Shown: in pieces, positions 33,824 to 46,207 of the stretch
How the letters are laid out: each line of letters starts with the position of its first letter
Position numbering within the stretch: the stretch's first letter is position 1
Origin: Helicostylum pulchrum
Lineage: Eukaryota > Mucoromycota > Mucoromycetes > Mucorales > Mucoraceae
Length of the DNA: 64,000 nucleotides
Direction: 5' to 3'
NCBI GenBank assembly: GCA_025677825.1
Contig: JAIXMO010000008.1
Coordinates: 186,001 to 250,000 of the forward strand
Made by a program: the position numbers and the translations under genes
The notes under the pieces: model-generated
What the model saw: only the letters and a program-made list of their open reading frames with translations
Told to the model about the DNA's origin: nothing
Database searches by the model: none

Positions 33824-36800
33824 CTATTTTGAGCGACGATTTCTTTCTTCAGAATAATCGGACTTGAACCCCATCATACTACGCTGTGTCTCCACGGCTT
33901 GCTTACGAGCATCAGAGGCCAAAGATGTGTACCTGGAAGCTTGTTCTTCGTCTACTTCTTGACCTAGCAAACCTTGCTCGAAACACATGGCAACGTATTC
34001 AAATGCCTCCGGATCATCTAAATGGCACGCCAACATCCAATACTCAAAAGCCTTTTCAGTGTTACACTTTTTCTCAAAGTAGCGAGCCAATTCTTTAATA
34101 GCCAACACATTTCCTTCTTCTTTTTCCTGAATCAAAATCTTGAATCCGAGACTTTCATCTTGCTTAGCAGTAGTTCGGATTACCCAACCTTGCAGTAAAT
34201 AAGCGCCAATTTTGAAATTAGCATTTTGATTTTTAGCCTGCAAAGATTTATGGAACCAATCAAAAGCAATCCTGCGTTGACCCGTTGTGGGAAAAGCAGT
34301 TGATAAATTCAAACACGTTTCTTCTAAACATCCTAAAGCGTACTCTGCCGTACCTTCAGGACATTTTTGGGTTAAGTAAGCTTCCATGTAACACGCTCTT
34401 GCCTTTGCCAAGTCTTGTTTCCCAAGTTCATCTGTTTCATAGAACAAACCTTGTTTGATTAAAGCGATAGTGCATCCATTAGAAACCGCAATCTGGTACC
34501 ACGACATGGCTTCCGTCATACTTTGAGATAACTTGAATGTGACTTGACCCGAAATGCCTCCTGTGAACCCAGTGCGTTTAAGTTCGCCTAATTCATAAGC
34601 AGCAAGACCATGGTTCAAAAAAGCAGCCTCCTCCAAGTCCTCGAGACCTTCATCAAAGAGCCCAACTTCCATTTCTAGTTTACCTAGTTCATAAAAGGAT
34701 GGAGCGTGATTTTTGTTAGCGGCAACGCGAAGGTAATTCGATGCGCGTTTAGAGCGAACAGCTGGATTGATACTGGCATCTTTACGCGTTTCAGCAATAA
34801 GGTATTTAGCGTAGAAATAACATGATTCTGCGTGACCAGCCTGAGCAGCCTCGTGATAGTAGTCTGCTGCTCTTCTACAAGGTATATCAGCATCTTGATT
34901 ATTACTATCTCGAGCATGGTAATACTGTCCCAACTTGAACGTGGCGTCTGTATCATTACGAGCAGAATTCGATAAAGTAGTGAATAAGTTGGTATCGGAT
35001 CCGACCAAATTGGTAAGCTCTGCTAAACGCTCATAGGTCTCATTGTTCAATACGTATGCACACGCTTTCGTATACAAGTCATGAGCCGTGTTATTATTAA
35101 TGGCAACACCATGACCATGCTGATAACATTGACCTAGTCTAAACTCGCCATAACTCACTGCCATACTATCATAGTAATCGCACCCCATTTTTCTTTCAAA
35201 GGGATCTAAAAGAGCAGAGAGATGTCGGATGCTTTGGGGCGTACGTTTGTTAATGTCCTTCATTTCGTAGTATAAGATCATAATTTGTGCAATGGGATTA
35301 TCAGATATTTCTTTAAACCATTGTACAGATTGACGCTCCATATTATAATAGCTGTACATGATACCAGCAGCTAATTTGGTCTTGTTGATTTCAACCAAGT
35401 ACTCGTTATTGGTACGAATGTTATCAGCACGTACTAACACCATAGATTCAGTAAGTCGACCCTTGAAAGAGATTAATGTATTCTTACTGGCTTCGACCTT
35501 TTGGAAACATTCTTCTGCTAATTCTTCTTTGCCTTCCATAGTACCATACAGATAACCTAATTCGAGGCAGGCTAAAATATTACCATATTCATCAGACTTG
35601 GAAAGATAGAATCTTGATTTTTCTCGATAGTTATAAATAGTACCATTGTGCAAAGCCAACAATCCTAAAAAAAAAAAAAAATGTTTAGATTGGAGCACGA
35701 AAAAAAAAAATCCGGTTTTTACCTTTGTAATAATAGACGTCTGCTAAAATAGATTTCTTTTCCGAAACGTCAGTAATGGATTTAATGATATCTTCAATTC
35801 GATTGGATTGCTCGATTAATTTACGGTCATCATAGGATTTGTAATAAGTTTCTACCAATCTCCTACGAGCATAAATCTCCATTGAAACATCATTTGATTC
35901 GCATTCGAGACCGTATTCGTAATATTGAGTGGCTAATTCTTTGTTACAACCATCACAAATTTCATTTTCATGACATTTACCTAATTTAATTATTTGTGCG
36001 TTAATATATGTATAATGTGTGTGAGAAAAAAAAAGAAAAATTACCTAAAAGAATAAATGCCATAAACAAGTTTTTACCATGATAGGAAATCATTTCGTTT
36101 AACCATTGGAAAACCTTGGTTTTACTTGTAGCTTTGCCTTGGCCTTCATTCAAGATTAGTTTTGCTACTTCAATTCGAGAACTCCAAACTGTGTTACTTG
36201 TTACTTCGTCAGAAGAAGCAGCGACTTTAATATACAATTTCAACGCACTCGTCTTATCTCCAGTTTCTTTTAAAAACAGAGCAAATGCCATACTCATTCT
36301 AAAAGCAAAAAAAAAAAAGTGTGAGTAATTTTATATTCTTATTTGGTAAGGTATTGTACAACTTTACTTTGTAGCAACTGAAAATTCTTTTTGACCAAAG
36401 ATATCGATTGATTTTGAAATATCGTCCTCGCTCATCTTGGGAATATATTTACAAAGGAGATGACCAGAGGGATGATCATTTAACTTGATAGCTTGCCAAA
36501 GACAATGCAAAGCAAATCGAAACTTGAGATCGGTATTGGTTTCCAGCGACTCTTGTTTCGCTTGATGATAGAGATTCAATAGGTTTTCGTCTATATAATC
36601 GGATTGAGGATTAACCCCCTTTTCATAAAAGTTTCTAGGATCAACACTCTTTTCAGCAACCAGGGCCAACATTCGAAAAGCTGTGGGGTCTCTTTTAGTG
36701 CCTGCGGATCGATTTAATTCGTTAAATACGTGACGATGATCAATGGAATTACTAGATTTGTTCTTGATAATATAATCGGCCAAGTATTGAATAGCTAATG

Positions 36801-39126
36801 GATCATTGTACTTTGCTGCTGCGCTAAAGAACTCAAACGCCCTATCAAGATCACGTCCCTCACCAACGCTTCCGGTATAATAATAGACGCCAACCATGGT
36901 AAGAGCATCAACGTTATCTTTTTTAGCAGCTGCGTAAAAGAAATCAAATGCGTCTTTTTTGATCAATTTGGGATGCTTATAATCTTCTCGTAACATCAAG
37001 CCAACACGATACTGACACTCGTGAACGTCCTGAATAGCACCTTTAAGAAAGTACAAAAAACCTTGATCTATATCAACTGGTACGACCACAGTTCCATCTT
37101 CTAATTTGACACCATCCATATAGGCCCAAGCTAACCAATAATGCGCACCACTATAGTTATAGTCATCGGAAAGTTTTTTCAAAGTTGCAAAGGCTCTAGA
37201 CGGGTTCTTTTCTGCACCACCAATACCGTTGTACTCCCAAACTGCGATACGAACGCGGGCTTCATTCTTTATGGAAGCAACATCCCAGTGTTCCTCATCA
37301 AAGGGGGTGGTACAGTGGTGTACGACGTTTTGAAACTCTTGATAAGCGTGAGTAGGATTTTCTTTCATGATCAGTAACCCACGAGACAAAGTAGCTGCAA
37401 TATTATCACCGTAATTCGCAAAAATCTTCATGGCCACTGACAGGTTTGCTTCCACTCCTTGTCCGTTCCAGTACATTTGACCTAAAAGAATATTGGCAGG
37501 TTCGTCACCTAATTTAGCTGCTTCGAGGATATATTTGAATGCTGCGCCTTGGTTTCGAGGCGTACCAATTCCCTTCAAGTGTAATATACCCAGTTTTCTT
37601 AATGGCGTAGTAAATTTAGCAGTTTCTTGTCCGCCGCCGTCTTGGTAATACGTTGCTTCTGCTGCAGCCAAAATGTATCGATGCGCAGTTGCCGCAAAGT
37701 TGGGTCCGGCCTTTAAATAGATGACACCAATTTGGTAACTGCTGATACAGTAAATGGGACTCTGAGGTGAAATTTGAACCAAGTTGCAGTATTTGATCGA
37801 CAAATCCAGGCGATCGATTTTTTCATAATAAAGCGCTAACGAAAGTGACGCTATTGAATGACCCTAAAAAAAAAATAGAACAAACAAAGCGTTAGTGTAA
37901 CCACCCCCTTTTTTTTTTCTCATTGTAAGTGTTACCTCGCTACTTGCTTCTTCTAATAGATTAATGGCTTCATTTGCTTTAAAATTAGAAGCGCCTCGAA
38001 ACAGCACGGCGGTACCAAAGGAAACCTTTGCGGGCAAGACATCGGCAGCCGCAGCATGATGATAATACTGACAAGCCAAATTAACATCGTCAATTTGTTC
38101 AGCATACAACCCCAAAATAAAAGAAGCACGCGCATTACCATTTTTAGCCGATCTCTGTAAATAAAGTAAACCTTGTTTTTTCGTCATTGTATCGTCGTCG
38201 TCGTTACAAGAACATTCGTACAGCATGCGACCAGCGCGATATTGAGCGAAAGAAACCAAGCGCTTGGTGCCTTGATTCAAGTTTGAATAAAACTGATGAC
38301 CTTTGATTGAAATAAATTCAAAGAGAGTATAAGCGCGCGCGGGGCTCTGTTCAGGTGAGCTAGTTGACAAAAACCTTAAGCCGTCTACGTACATATTACA
38401 GAATTCGCGTTGATAGTACAATGCATCATCCTCTTTTTGTATCACTAATGTGTTGAATAAATCAGACAATGAGCTTGATGAGCTTGTATCAGTAATAGAA
38501 AATCGTCGATCGAAAAGTGATTCTGTTTCATCGTAATCACTTACAGACGGACTTTGTTGCTGCGCTCGAACTATAATTTTAGAGTTGTAATTAGAAGAAT
38601 ATGATGATATCTCAGATCGTGTGTCCAAATTAGAAAAATGTGAAAATAATGCGTCCTGTAATGATAAACTGGATGACGTGCTCGAAGCTAAAGTTGAATA
38701 CTCGTCTTTTAATGAACTAGTTTTATACGTAACATGGTCATTAAGATGATTGAGGTTCTTTAGATGAAGTCCAATTTGATTGCTTTCCTGTGTTTGGATA
38801 AATTCGTTCATATCGGTTACTTTTTCTTTTATATCGGAAGAGAATAAATGTGAACTCTCTTTTGAAGATGGTATATCTACTGCTGCGGTTGCTGTTTTTG
38901 TTGTTGTTGTTGTTGCAGTAGTTGAAGATAACGAAGGCTTTTTAATGGGTTTTGGTGTCATCTTTGGTGGTGGCGTAGGTGGAGAGAGTGATGCATTTGC
39001 TGATGCAGATTCAACTCGTGGTCTTTTTGAGGGTTGTCGTGTTTGCTTATTATTGTCATTATTGTTGCTCTTCTTTGATGATGACATGGCACCAAATAAA
39101 CGCGATATAATATTTCCTTTTGCCAT
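33824..39126 (-). CDS. Large Sel1-repeat protein (1679 aa)
   Basis: Five exons (37936-39126, 36368-37863, 36045-36298, 35723-35980, 33824-35664) splice in frame to 1679 aa. The first ~230 residues are disordered: basic, Ser/Thr/Pro-rich, with a Thr run. From ~residue 240 to near the end the protein is a long solenoid of Sel1-like repeats. Examples are FKYILEAAKLGDEPANILLGQMYWNGQG, DRAFEFFSAAAKYNDPLAIQYLAD and FEYVAMCFEQGLLG. The C-terminus is short and basic (YSEERNRRSK). Such proteins act as scaffolds; yeast Skt5/Chs4-type Sel1 proteins recruit chitin synthase, but this one is far longer and I cannot assign that role. It is more diverged from genes A and B than they are from each other. Confidence 0.92.
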
Positions 39127-40237
39127 TATTATAATTTATATGTACAAAAAAAAAAAAAAAAAATTAAAATTAAAAATAAAGAGAAAGAAGAAAAAAAGAA
39201 GAAAAAAAGGGGAAAAAAAAGGTAAAAGGAACGGGCATTTTATATAATTGCCAAAAATAAATGTTTACACACATATATACACACACGCTTTTAAGCATCT
39301 ACATACACGTTTATTTCTTATTTGAAACCACAGATTAAAAAAAGAGCATTACTAAAATCATCTGATATATGTGGAACCTTCGTCAAGTTCAACCAGATGA
39401 TGTATACTTTTAGCAGAAGCAACTTTTTTTTTTTTTTTTTTTTTTTGCGACGCCAATGAGCTATAATTAACATTTTTTTTTTTTTTTTTTGATAATATGA
39501 TCCTTTTTAAACTAGAAAGATGTAACTCTTTTTTCGTTGCAGACGTGATCTCGTATTTGCCAAGAGCGAGGAACCAATTATTGTTAATGGAATACAAGAG
39601 CAGTTTGGTACTGCAAAAAAAGAAAAAAAAAGCGTGGGGGGACTCGGTTCAAGTCTAAATCCAAATGATTATATAGCATTGTTTATATTAAAAAAACAAG
39701 TATAAAAAAATAGATATGTTTATGCTGTGCAATGATGGGGGGGGGGGGGGTTTTCATCAATGTTTAGCTGCACAGGCCAACAAACATGTTTGTTATTAAA
39801 TTACATAAAAACCATAATATTATTCCAAATGGTTCTACTCACTTACTAATAATAATAGTTTAAGGGAAGCAAAATCTTAATAAACCTGAAACAATTGCGT
39901 TAATTTTGTGTGTGCACCCCAGTGTGACCCTTCTAGCATTTTTTGTTGTTGATGCTTGTTCCAAAAAAAGTAGTATATCGGTCTTTAAACAAAAAACTCC
40001 TCTTTCTCCATTATTACTATCTTTGTTCCATTTGCGGTTTGTCTAGGTCATACTTTTTTTTTTCCTTATCACTTCCCTAAATTTTTACATCTTGCACCAC
40101 CAAAATAAATATAAGGATCGTGAGATATATAATCCGAAACTATTACCTTAATCAACTTACTACCGCAATTTCCCTTAAAAAAATACAAATATGGTATATG
40201 GTAAAGAGCATGATTTTATATAATATACACTCAATGT
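39127..40237. other. Intergenic region with homopolymers
   Basis: It contains the upstream region of the large Sel1 gene, long A- and T-runs (39147-39163, 39424-39446) and an uninterrupted run of 14 G at 39737-39750. A minus-strand open stretch (39358-39597) could be one exon of something, but no start, partner exon or family is evident. Confidence 0.4.
39737..39750 (+). repeat. Poly-G tract (14 G)
   Basis: This is the only long G homopolymer in a window otherwise dominated by A/T runs. It lies in intergenic sequence. Confidence 0.9.
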
Positions 40238-41628
40238 TTATTGTAGTAGTAAATTAAGTTTTTCGATTACCTATTTAAAACGCATGAATTAGTATGGTTG
40301 AAAAAAATAACCACTTGATTCTTTTTTTATGTGTGTGTGTGTGTGTATGTACTTACAGTATCAATATCTGGTCTTTCTTTTGGATCGATGACCAACAAGA
40401 ACTTTATAAATTCTTTAAAGTGGTCACTGTAATGATCACCATCTTCTTTATCTAGCGGGAATTTATAATACCCGTTTAAAATAGCCAATGCAATCGATCC
40501 TCCCACTTCATTGACACTTGCTTCAAACGGGTTTTGACCGTACGCAGCAGCATACAACGTACATCCCAAACTCTATTATCAACGAAAAAAAAAATGGTTA
40601 TTTTTACTGCACTTATTAATAACTTTTCTTGTACACTAACCCAAATATCCACTTTTTCATCCAAAATGGTACCAGTTTGTACGTCATATAATTCAGGGGC
40701 ACGATAAGGTATTGTAGAGTGCTCAGCAGCTATATCTTGCTGTAATAATCCATCTTGTCTCGTTTTGATTGGTATTCTAGCTTTTGTTACTGACCCAAAA
40801 TCCATTAAAATAGGTGTTTTACCATCATCAGATATAAGAATATTCCCTGGTTTCAAGTCACGATGCGCTGCAAAAAATAAATAATGTATGAGCAAATTTT
40901 GACGTAGTTTATATGAAACAATGCTTTTTTTTTTTTTTTTTTTTTACCGTAGGGCATTAATTCTTGATCAGTTGTGTCGACAGATGATGTTTCAGAGCAA
41001 GTCATTGGTATACTAGGTAAATGGTACATATGAAGTACTCTTAAAGCATAACATACTTTTAAAAAGAACTGTAACAAGTCCTTTTCAGGAAAAAATGTCT
41101 TGTTTATATTATTTGCATTAATGTTGTCTTGTAAATTGCCTCTTTTATAATATGGTAAAAACATGTACATTGTCTTTGTACCATCTCTATCCGTCAACAC
41201 GCTAGTATCCTATGTATGACTATCAGTTCTCCCTTTTCTTTTCTTTTTTTTTTTTTTTTCTCTCTCCTTTATATTTTACCAAAATCTTGATGATATATTC
41301 ACTTTGAAATAATCGATACATTTCTACTTCATGCATAGCGTCCGATATGGTTTGGTCTCCTAATGGACAACGTATCTTTTTTAAAGCGTAGAGTTGTTGA
41401 CTTGACTCATCTTTAACTAAATATACAAAGGAATAACCACTAAGTCAATTAAAACATTAGTATGTGTTGTCTCATCTGGTTTTTTTTTCCTTTTTTTTTT
41501 TACATTTACCCTTCTCCAAGCAAATTGATCACTTTGAAATTCTTTTTATTAATGTGGATTGTTGGATTAGGAAAGCAACATGAGGTAAGTGCATAAACTG
41601 TATCTCGAAGTGTAATTAAGTAGGACAT
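40238..41628 (-). CDS. Serine/threonine kinase, STK16/Env7-like
   Basis: Six exons (41510-41628, 41280-41439, 40948-41209, 40641-40867, 40357-40572, 40238-40270) splice in frame to 338 aa. Kinase landmarks are LLGEGGYSFVYLV across the first splice, Lys60 in YALKK, HRDLKPGN (H182-N189), D203-F-G and RAPEL, then DIWSLGCTLYAAAYG. The last 33-nt exon encodes VIEKLNLLLQ, the short C-terminal end usual in this family. The N-terminus carries a double cysteine (TSCCFPNP, C17-C18). In the yeast relative Env7 an N-terminal cysteine cluster is palmitoylated, and human STK16 is acylated, so membrane attachment at Golgi or vacuole is likely here. The domain is compact, with no additional regions. Confidence 0.94.
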
Positions 41629-42631
41629 TAAGTATTAAAAATAAGTGTAATATTATAAATAAAAAAAGAGAGGAATAAAAAATAAAAACAGCCTGATATT
41701 GTTAAAAAGACGGTGATTTATTTTTTTGTGACGGGGGCTCAACAATGCTTTACTTTTCTTTAAAAAAAGAAAAAGATTGAAAAGGCTAATAAAAGGGGAA
41801 AGCATAGCCTTGATATAAATCGTTTAAAAAGGGAAACGACAACTTTTTTTTTGCGTGCGAAAGAAGAGAGGTCATGTAGATCTCTTTATAAATTAAAAGA
41901 CAGATTTATTGGCTCTGGATCAATCTCTTTCCTACTTGCTCCTGAAACGCATGCATGGCTACTTTAAATCTTCTCATGATGCGAATTTTGTGTTTTATTC
42001 CCTCAAGATCTAGACACTCATCTGACAAATCTGACAATATATGGAGGTGTTATATTATTACGAAATCAATTAGCGAGTTTTTCCTAGTGTGATACTTTAA
42101 AGTAAGTGCTAGTGCTCGTTCGACTTGGTTACTTTTTCTTCAAAGGACAAATCCTTGAGTTGATACTTTCAAGTATTTTTCGCCATTTGTTGAATGAGGC
42201 TTCAGCTGCAGAAGTAGGGGTATTGTTATATGCTAGCAACGTTGGTTAGCAGAACCATCGAGCCGGTTTATGATATTGACCGTGTCGTTTTGTATGAAAA
42301 CATAAAGACAACATCAAAGTAATAAATGAAGAAAGACTTGTTAAAAAAAAAAGGCGGAATAAATATTGGATAATAAAATAGGTACCACTATGTGTTTCAT
42401 ATACTTGTATTTATACTTTAGCGAATCGTATTTATTAAACATATGTGCAAATAGAACTGTATGTTAAGAATTATCTCTCTCTCTCTCTCTCTCTTTATAC
42501 TTAAAATCAATAATAACAAACCTCAAAGGACATCACAGTTCAAAAAGTCCTAATGCGGGTATTGAAACCCTACTTGAACAAAAAAGTCTCTGGCGGGTTT
42601 CGTGTAGGCAAAAAAACTCCTTTTTTTTCAA
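41629..42631. promoter_or_regulatory. Divergent intergenic region between STK16-like kinase and PIG-C genes
   Basis: One kilobase separates two divergent starts. It holds poly-A/T runs, a (CT)n tract at 42474-42494, and a less AT-rich middle (about 41920-42290) with no open frame of note. It presumably holds both promoters. Confidence 0.45.
42474..42494 (+). repeat. (CT)n microsatellite
   Basis: About ten uninterrupted CT units lie some 140 bp upstream of the PIG-C start. CT-rich tracts are common in fungal core promoters. Confidence 0.9.
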
Positions 42632-43901
42632 ATGCATACCGCAACAACTATACGTTCGTTTCACAGTCCAGAATACCAACACGGTTCCGGTAACCCACCG
42701 TGGCAAAAGTTATTATGGGTAAAGCAAAACTATCCTGATAACTATGTTGATGGCACTTTTTTAGATGAGTTACAAAGAAACGGTAAATATTTGAAGTAGT
42801 TGTATTAAACAAGTTATTCACATGTATAAAATAAAAATAAAAAGTCAATGTACGATCATACGATTACTGGACAATGGTATATGAATCAGGTGTTATTACT
42901 CAGCATATTAGCAGCGTTGTTATATTCATCGCCATCTTCATCAATTTACGAGTACATTCACTCTCTGGTAATCACTTGATATGGACAGGTTCCTTATTAA
43001 CTGGCTTAGGTTATATCTTTTGGGATTTAATTGTATTAACTACAAGAAGCAATTATGAATTTAAGCGTAAAAAAAAAAAAAAAAAAAAAAAAAAGATAGA
43101 AAAAAAAATTAAGCTTTTTTTTATATTTTTATTGTTGTAGGTCAAAGAGTAGCGAAAAGTGCCTTCTTTTTTTTCATTACGTTATTAGGGTTATCACCTA
43201 TATTGAAAACTCTGACAAGTCAAACAAGTGATGATACCATTTGGGCCCTGACCGTGTGCTGCTTCTTAGCTAACGTTTTGTTTCATGATTATACAACACA
43301 AGCCAACAGTATAAAGTAAGATGAAATTTGTTGTAGCACCTTTTTATTTTTGACCCCTTTTTATTAGAATCCCTGGATCGTTATCTACCAACGCAGCTAT
43401 TTTTGCTTCCGTGCTATTAGCTTCCAGACTAGACACTAATATTGACGTCTTTGGGTTACTGTCATTTGCAGTCGAGTGGTTCTCATTGTTTCCCATCTTT
43501 AGAAGGCATTTAAGGGTAAATATACATACTATACCGAAAACCCAAAATACTAAAATACTAAAAAAAAAAAAAAAGGTCTTGAGTGTAAAGATTCAGATCG
43601 GTGTGACAATCGCAATGGTGTTAACTTGCGTTGTGCTATTCGCTCATATCTCCAAAGCAGTTGTATTCATCTACATACTAGGCTTCTGTTTCTTGACATT
43701 TATCTGTCCCTATTGGTTAATATTTATTCAAAAGTACAAAAAGTAAGTTTCATATAACGCAAATGGGTCTTTTTCTTTTTCTTTTTTTTTTGTGTGTGTA
43801 TACTAATTTTGTACTTTAGTGAAATCCACGGACCTTGGGATGAAGCACGACCCCGTTTACAGAGACCTAGGCGTAACCTGTATAGAAAGAGAACAAATTA
43901 A
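42632..43901 (+). CDS. GPI2: GPI-GlcNAc transferase subunit PIG-C/GPI2
   Basis: It is a multi-pass ER subunit of the enzyme that adds GlcNAc to phosphatidylinositol, the first step of GPI-anchor synthesis. Six exons (42632-42782, 42845-43066, 43141-43315, 43368-43515, 43576-43742, 43820-43901) splice in frame to 314 aa. Family signatures are PPWQKLLWVKQNYPDNYVD near the N-terminus, DYWTMVYESGVITQH, SPILKTLTSQTSDDTIWAL, and NEIHGPWDEA just before the C-terminus. Several hydrophobic helices lie between. Intron 4 (43516-43575) is exactly 60 nt and contains no stop codon in frame, so an unspliced message would still encode a full-length protein with 20 extra residues. Other fungal GPI2 proteins are similar in length. 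Confidence 0.94.
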
Positions 43902-44294
43902 AGTGTTTGTAGTACGGTTTGATCAGCTGACATCATATAAATATTAGAGTAATGTCATCTTTTTTTTTTTTTAGCGTAATCGAGATTATTACCTAAGTTC
44001 ATTATTTATATATTTTTTTTATATAACTGCAAGTAGGACCCTGCTTCAAATATCCTTTTTTTTTTTTTGTGCATTTTTGTCATACAAATAAATGTGGTAC
44101 TTTGTGTGTGTGTATATTATTATTTTTTTTAATATGTGTTTCTTTTTTGTTTTATGTGCGGGAAAAAAAAATGATAAATATATGTACATCAAATCAACTT
44201 TATATACATATATACACGGCTGATATATGTTTTTTTTTTACGTGTGTAAAAAAAAAAGAAGGGGAGAGAGATAAAAGTGGAGAGGAGGGGGGGA
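43902..44294. other. Convergent 3' intergenic region
   Basis: It separates the stops of PIG-C (+) and the Rua1-type gene (-). It contains T-runs, short TA-rich tracts and a GT repeat. No gene is supported. Confidence 0.4.
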
Positions 44295-45413
44295 TTATTT
44301 TGGTATAGATGAAGTAGTTATAGATAATTTTCTCATTGTCTTTAATGTTGATTTTGGTTTATCGTAGAGATGACACTGTTGAAAAAAAGCGGTATTAGAT
44401 TATATGCGCATATAAAATAGAAAGAAACTTTTTTTTTTTTTACCTTGTGAGCGTGCCTATACCACAACATGTAATTGTTTTTCTTTTTGCCATTACAAGC
44501 CGGTACAAATCGATGACACTGATGACACAGGCCCTCGATCATATCTCCTTTTCCCATCCGTTGCTCCAAAGGTTTCATAAAAGATTTTCCAGACACCGAC
44601 GATATTCCATGGTAAAATTGCTTGTGGTACCTGGGACGAAAAAAAAAACACTTTTTAATTTAATACATAATTTTAATGTGTAATAATAAACCCTTTGGAA
44701 TACTTTACCAATAAGCACTATTTTTTAATTGTAACCACTTTCCTGGATTGCAACTATCACAATACCCTTCTTTTAAATGCCCTGTATAACGTACCCATTT
44801 AGGTGTATAATTATCTCCTTCGTACCTCAACTTTTGTCGACGAGGCATAGCTGCTAATAGCTGATTATTACCGTTCGTCATTTCAAATTCATTATTATCG
44901 CATGATGAACCTGGTACAACGTCATTTATCATATACTTTTCGTCCATCAGATGATGATGTTGGACGTCATCTAGGTTATTGGAACCTGTAGACAAACTAG
45001 ACATACTTTCTACAGGTTCCTGGTGCGAATTATTTTCTCGAATGGATTTGGTACGCTTACGGTGGTGCTGCATCCAGTTCGACGTAGTGGGGATAGGTTC
45101 ACTGACGCTAGGTACTACCGACGGCATGCTGTAGCTTACGTCTTGATGCAGAACTTCTTCAATGATCGACCGCTTTTTAGCATGTTTCTTTAGAGGTGAG
45201 GACGTAGAAGAAAGAATCGATTGGTTGAAATCGGAAGGTGGTGTACAGTAGTTGTTGGGCTGCGCCATGTAATTGTACTTTGTCAAGCCTTGGTTTAAAA
45301 CTTCTTCTTCTTCTTTGATTGGTGTGGTGCATACTGGTCTTCTAGATAAAAGACCATGTTGGTTCCATGATACACCCGTTTGTTCTTGCTGCTGTTGCTG
45401 CTGATGATGATGC

Positions 45414-45444
<31 letters not shown>

Positions 45445-46207
45445 GCAAGTAATCATCGTTTGTAACAGTAGGATGCTGCGGTGCAAAAACATCAGGCATT
45501 GAAGCTCTTTCTTTCTGTAAAGAAGTATTGACAGACATCATATGTTGCTGCTGCTGAAACAAAGATTGGTTATGATTAAAGTCTATAAACGGAGAAGACC
45601 CAACCACTTTTTGTTGAGAGGGTATAAAAGAATAGTTGCTGGTATCGTTATCGGGTCTACTACCACCATTATTAATATCCATTATTGAAAATCGGCGGTA
45701 CTGTTCGGCAGGTTTCACCGGTGTTTGTTGATTACTATCTTTCGTAATAGGAGATTGAGGTGTAGATCCGAGTTTGGTAGAGGGTGATATGTCTTTGTTT
45801 TCAATCACTAGTTCATTATAAGTAAATAAAACTAATATGTATGTAAAAAAAAAAAAGAAATTAATTTTTTTTTGGGGGGTTTTTTGCTTATAAAAAGTAT
45901 TACAATTCATATCTGGTTGGTTATATTCAGTATAACCTAATGGCGACATCCACTCATTGGCAATGGAATGTTGAATGGAGAGGTTCTCTATAGGTATAGT
46001 AGAAACGGCTGAAGTGGTTCCTTGCTGAGGTAAACAATCATATGTCATTGAATTTGATTGGCTGGTGGGAGATGAAGTAACCACTACTTTACTATGTGGA
46101 TCAGACGATTGCTGTGTAGGTGAAGAGTAATTTGATGCATGAAAGAAAGTATCAATAGCATATGTAGATTCTGTATCATGTCGTGTAGTTGTAACAAATG
46201 AAGACAT
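44295..46207 (-). CDS. Rua1-type (DUF4451) transcriptional regulator
   Basis: Four exons (45904-46207, 44709-45831, 44444-44630, 44295-44375) splice in frame to 564 aa. The first ~430 residues are disordered, with a Gln/His tract and Ser/Thr/Pro-rich segments. The C-terminal ~120 residues match the Rua1/DUF4451 domain: RYEGDNYTPKWVRYTGHLKEGYCDSCNPGKW, LKNSAYWYHKQFYHGIS, MIEGLCHQCHRFVPAC and WYRHAHKCH (joined in print here only as separate pieces). The paired Cys and the terminal His-x-x-x-Cys-His suggest zinc binding. In Ustilago, Rua1 activates a glycolipid cluster; no such cluster is seen here. Intron 1 (45832-45903, 72 nt) has no in-frame stop, so its retention would be silent for the frame. 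The start ATG is at 46207. Confidence 0.91.

Noticed and set aside
38780..39247. 155-aa plus-strand open frame
   Set aside because: It is antisense to the disordered N-terminus of the large Sel1 gene and ends in poly-Lys.
39358..39597. Minus-strand open stretch after a plausible acceptor (Lys-rich, ending DEGSTYIR)
   Set aside because: No upstream exon, start or family could be found, and the middle is poly-A derived. It might be a lone exon but cannot be supported.
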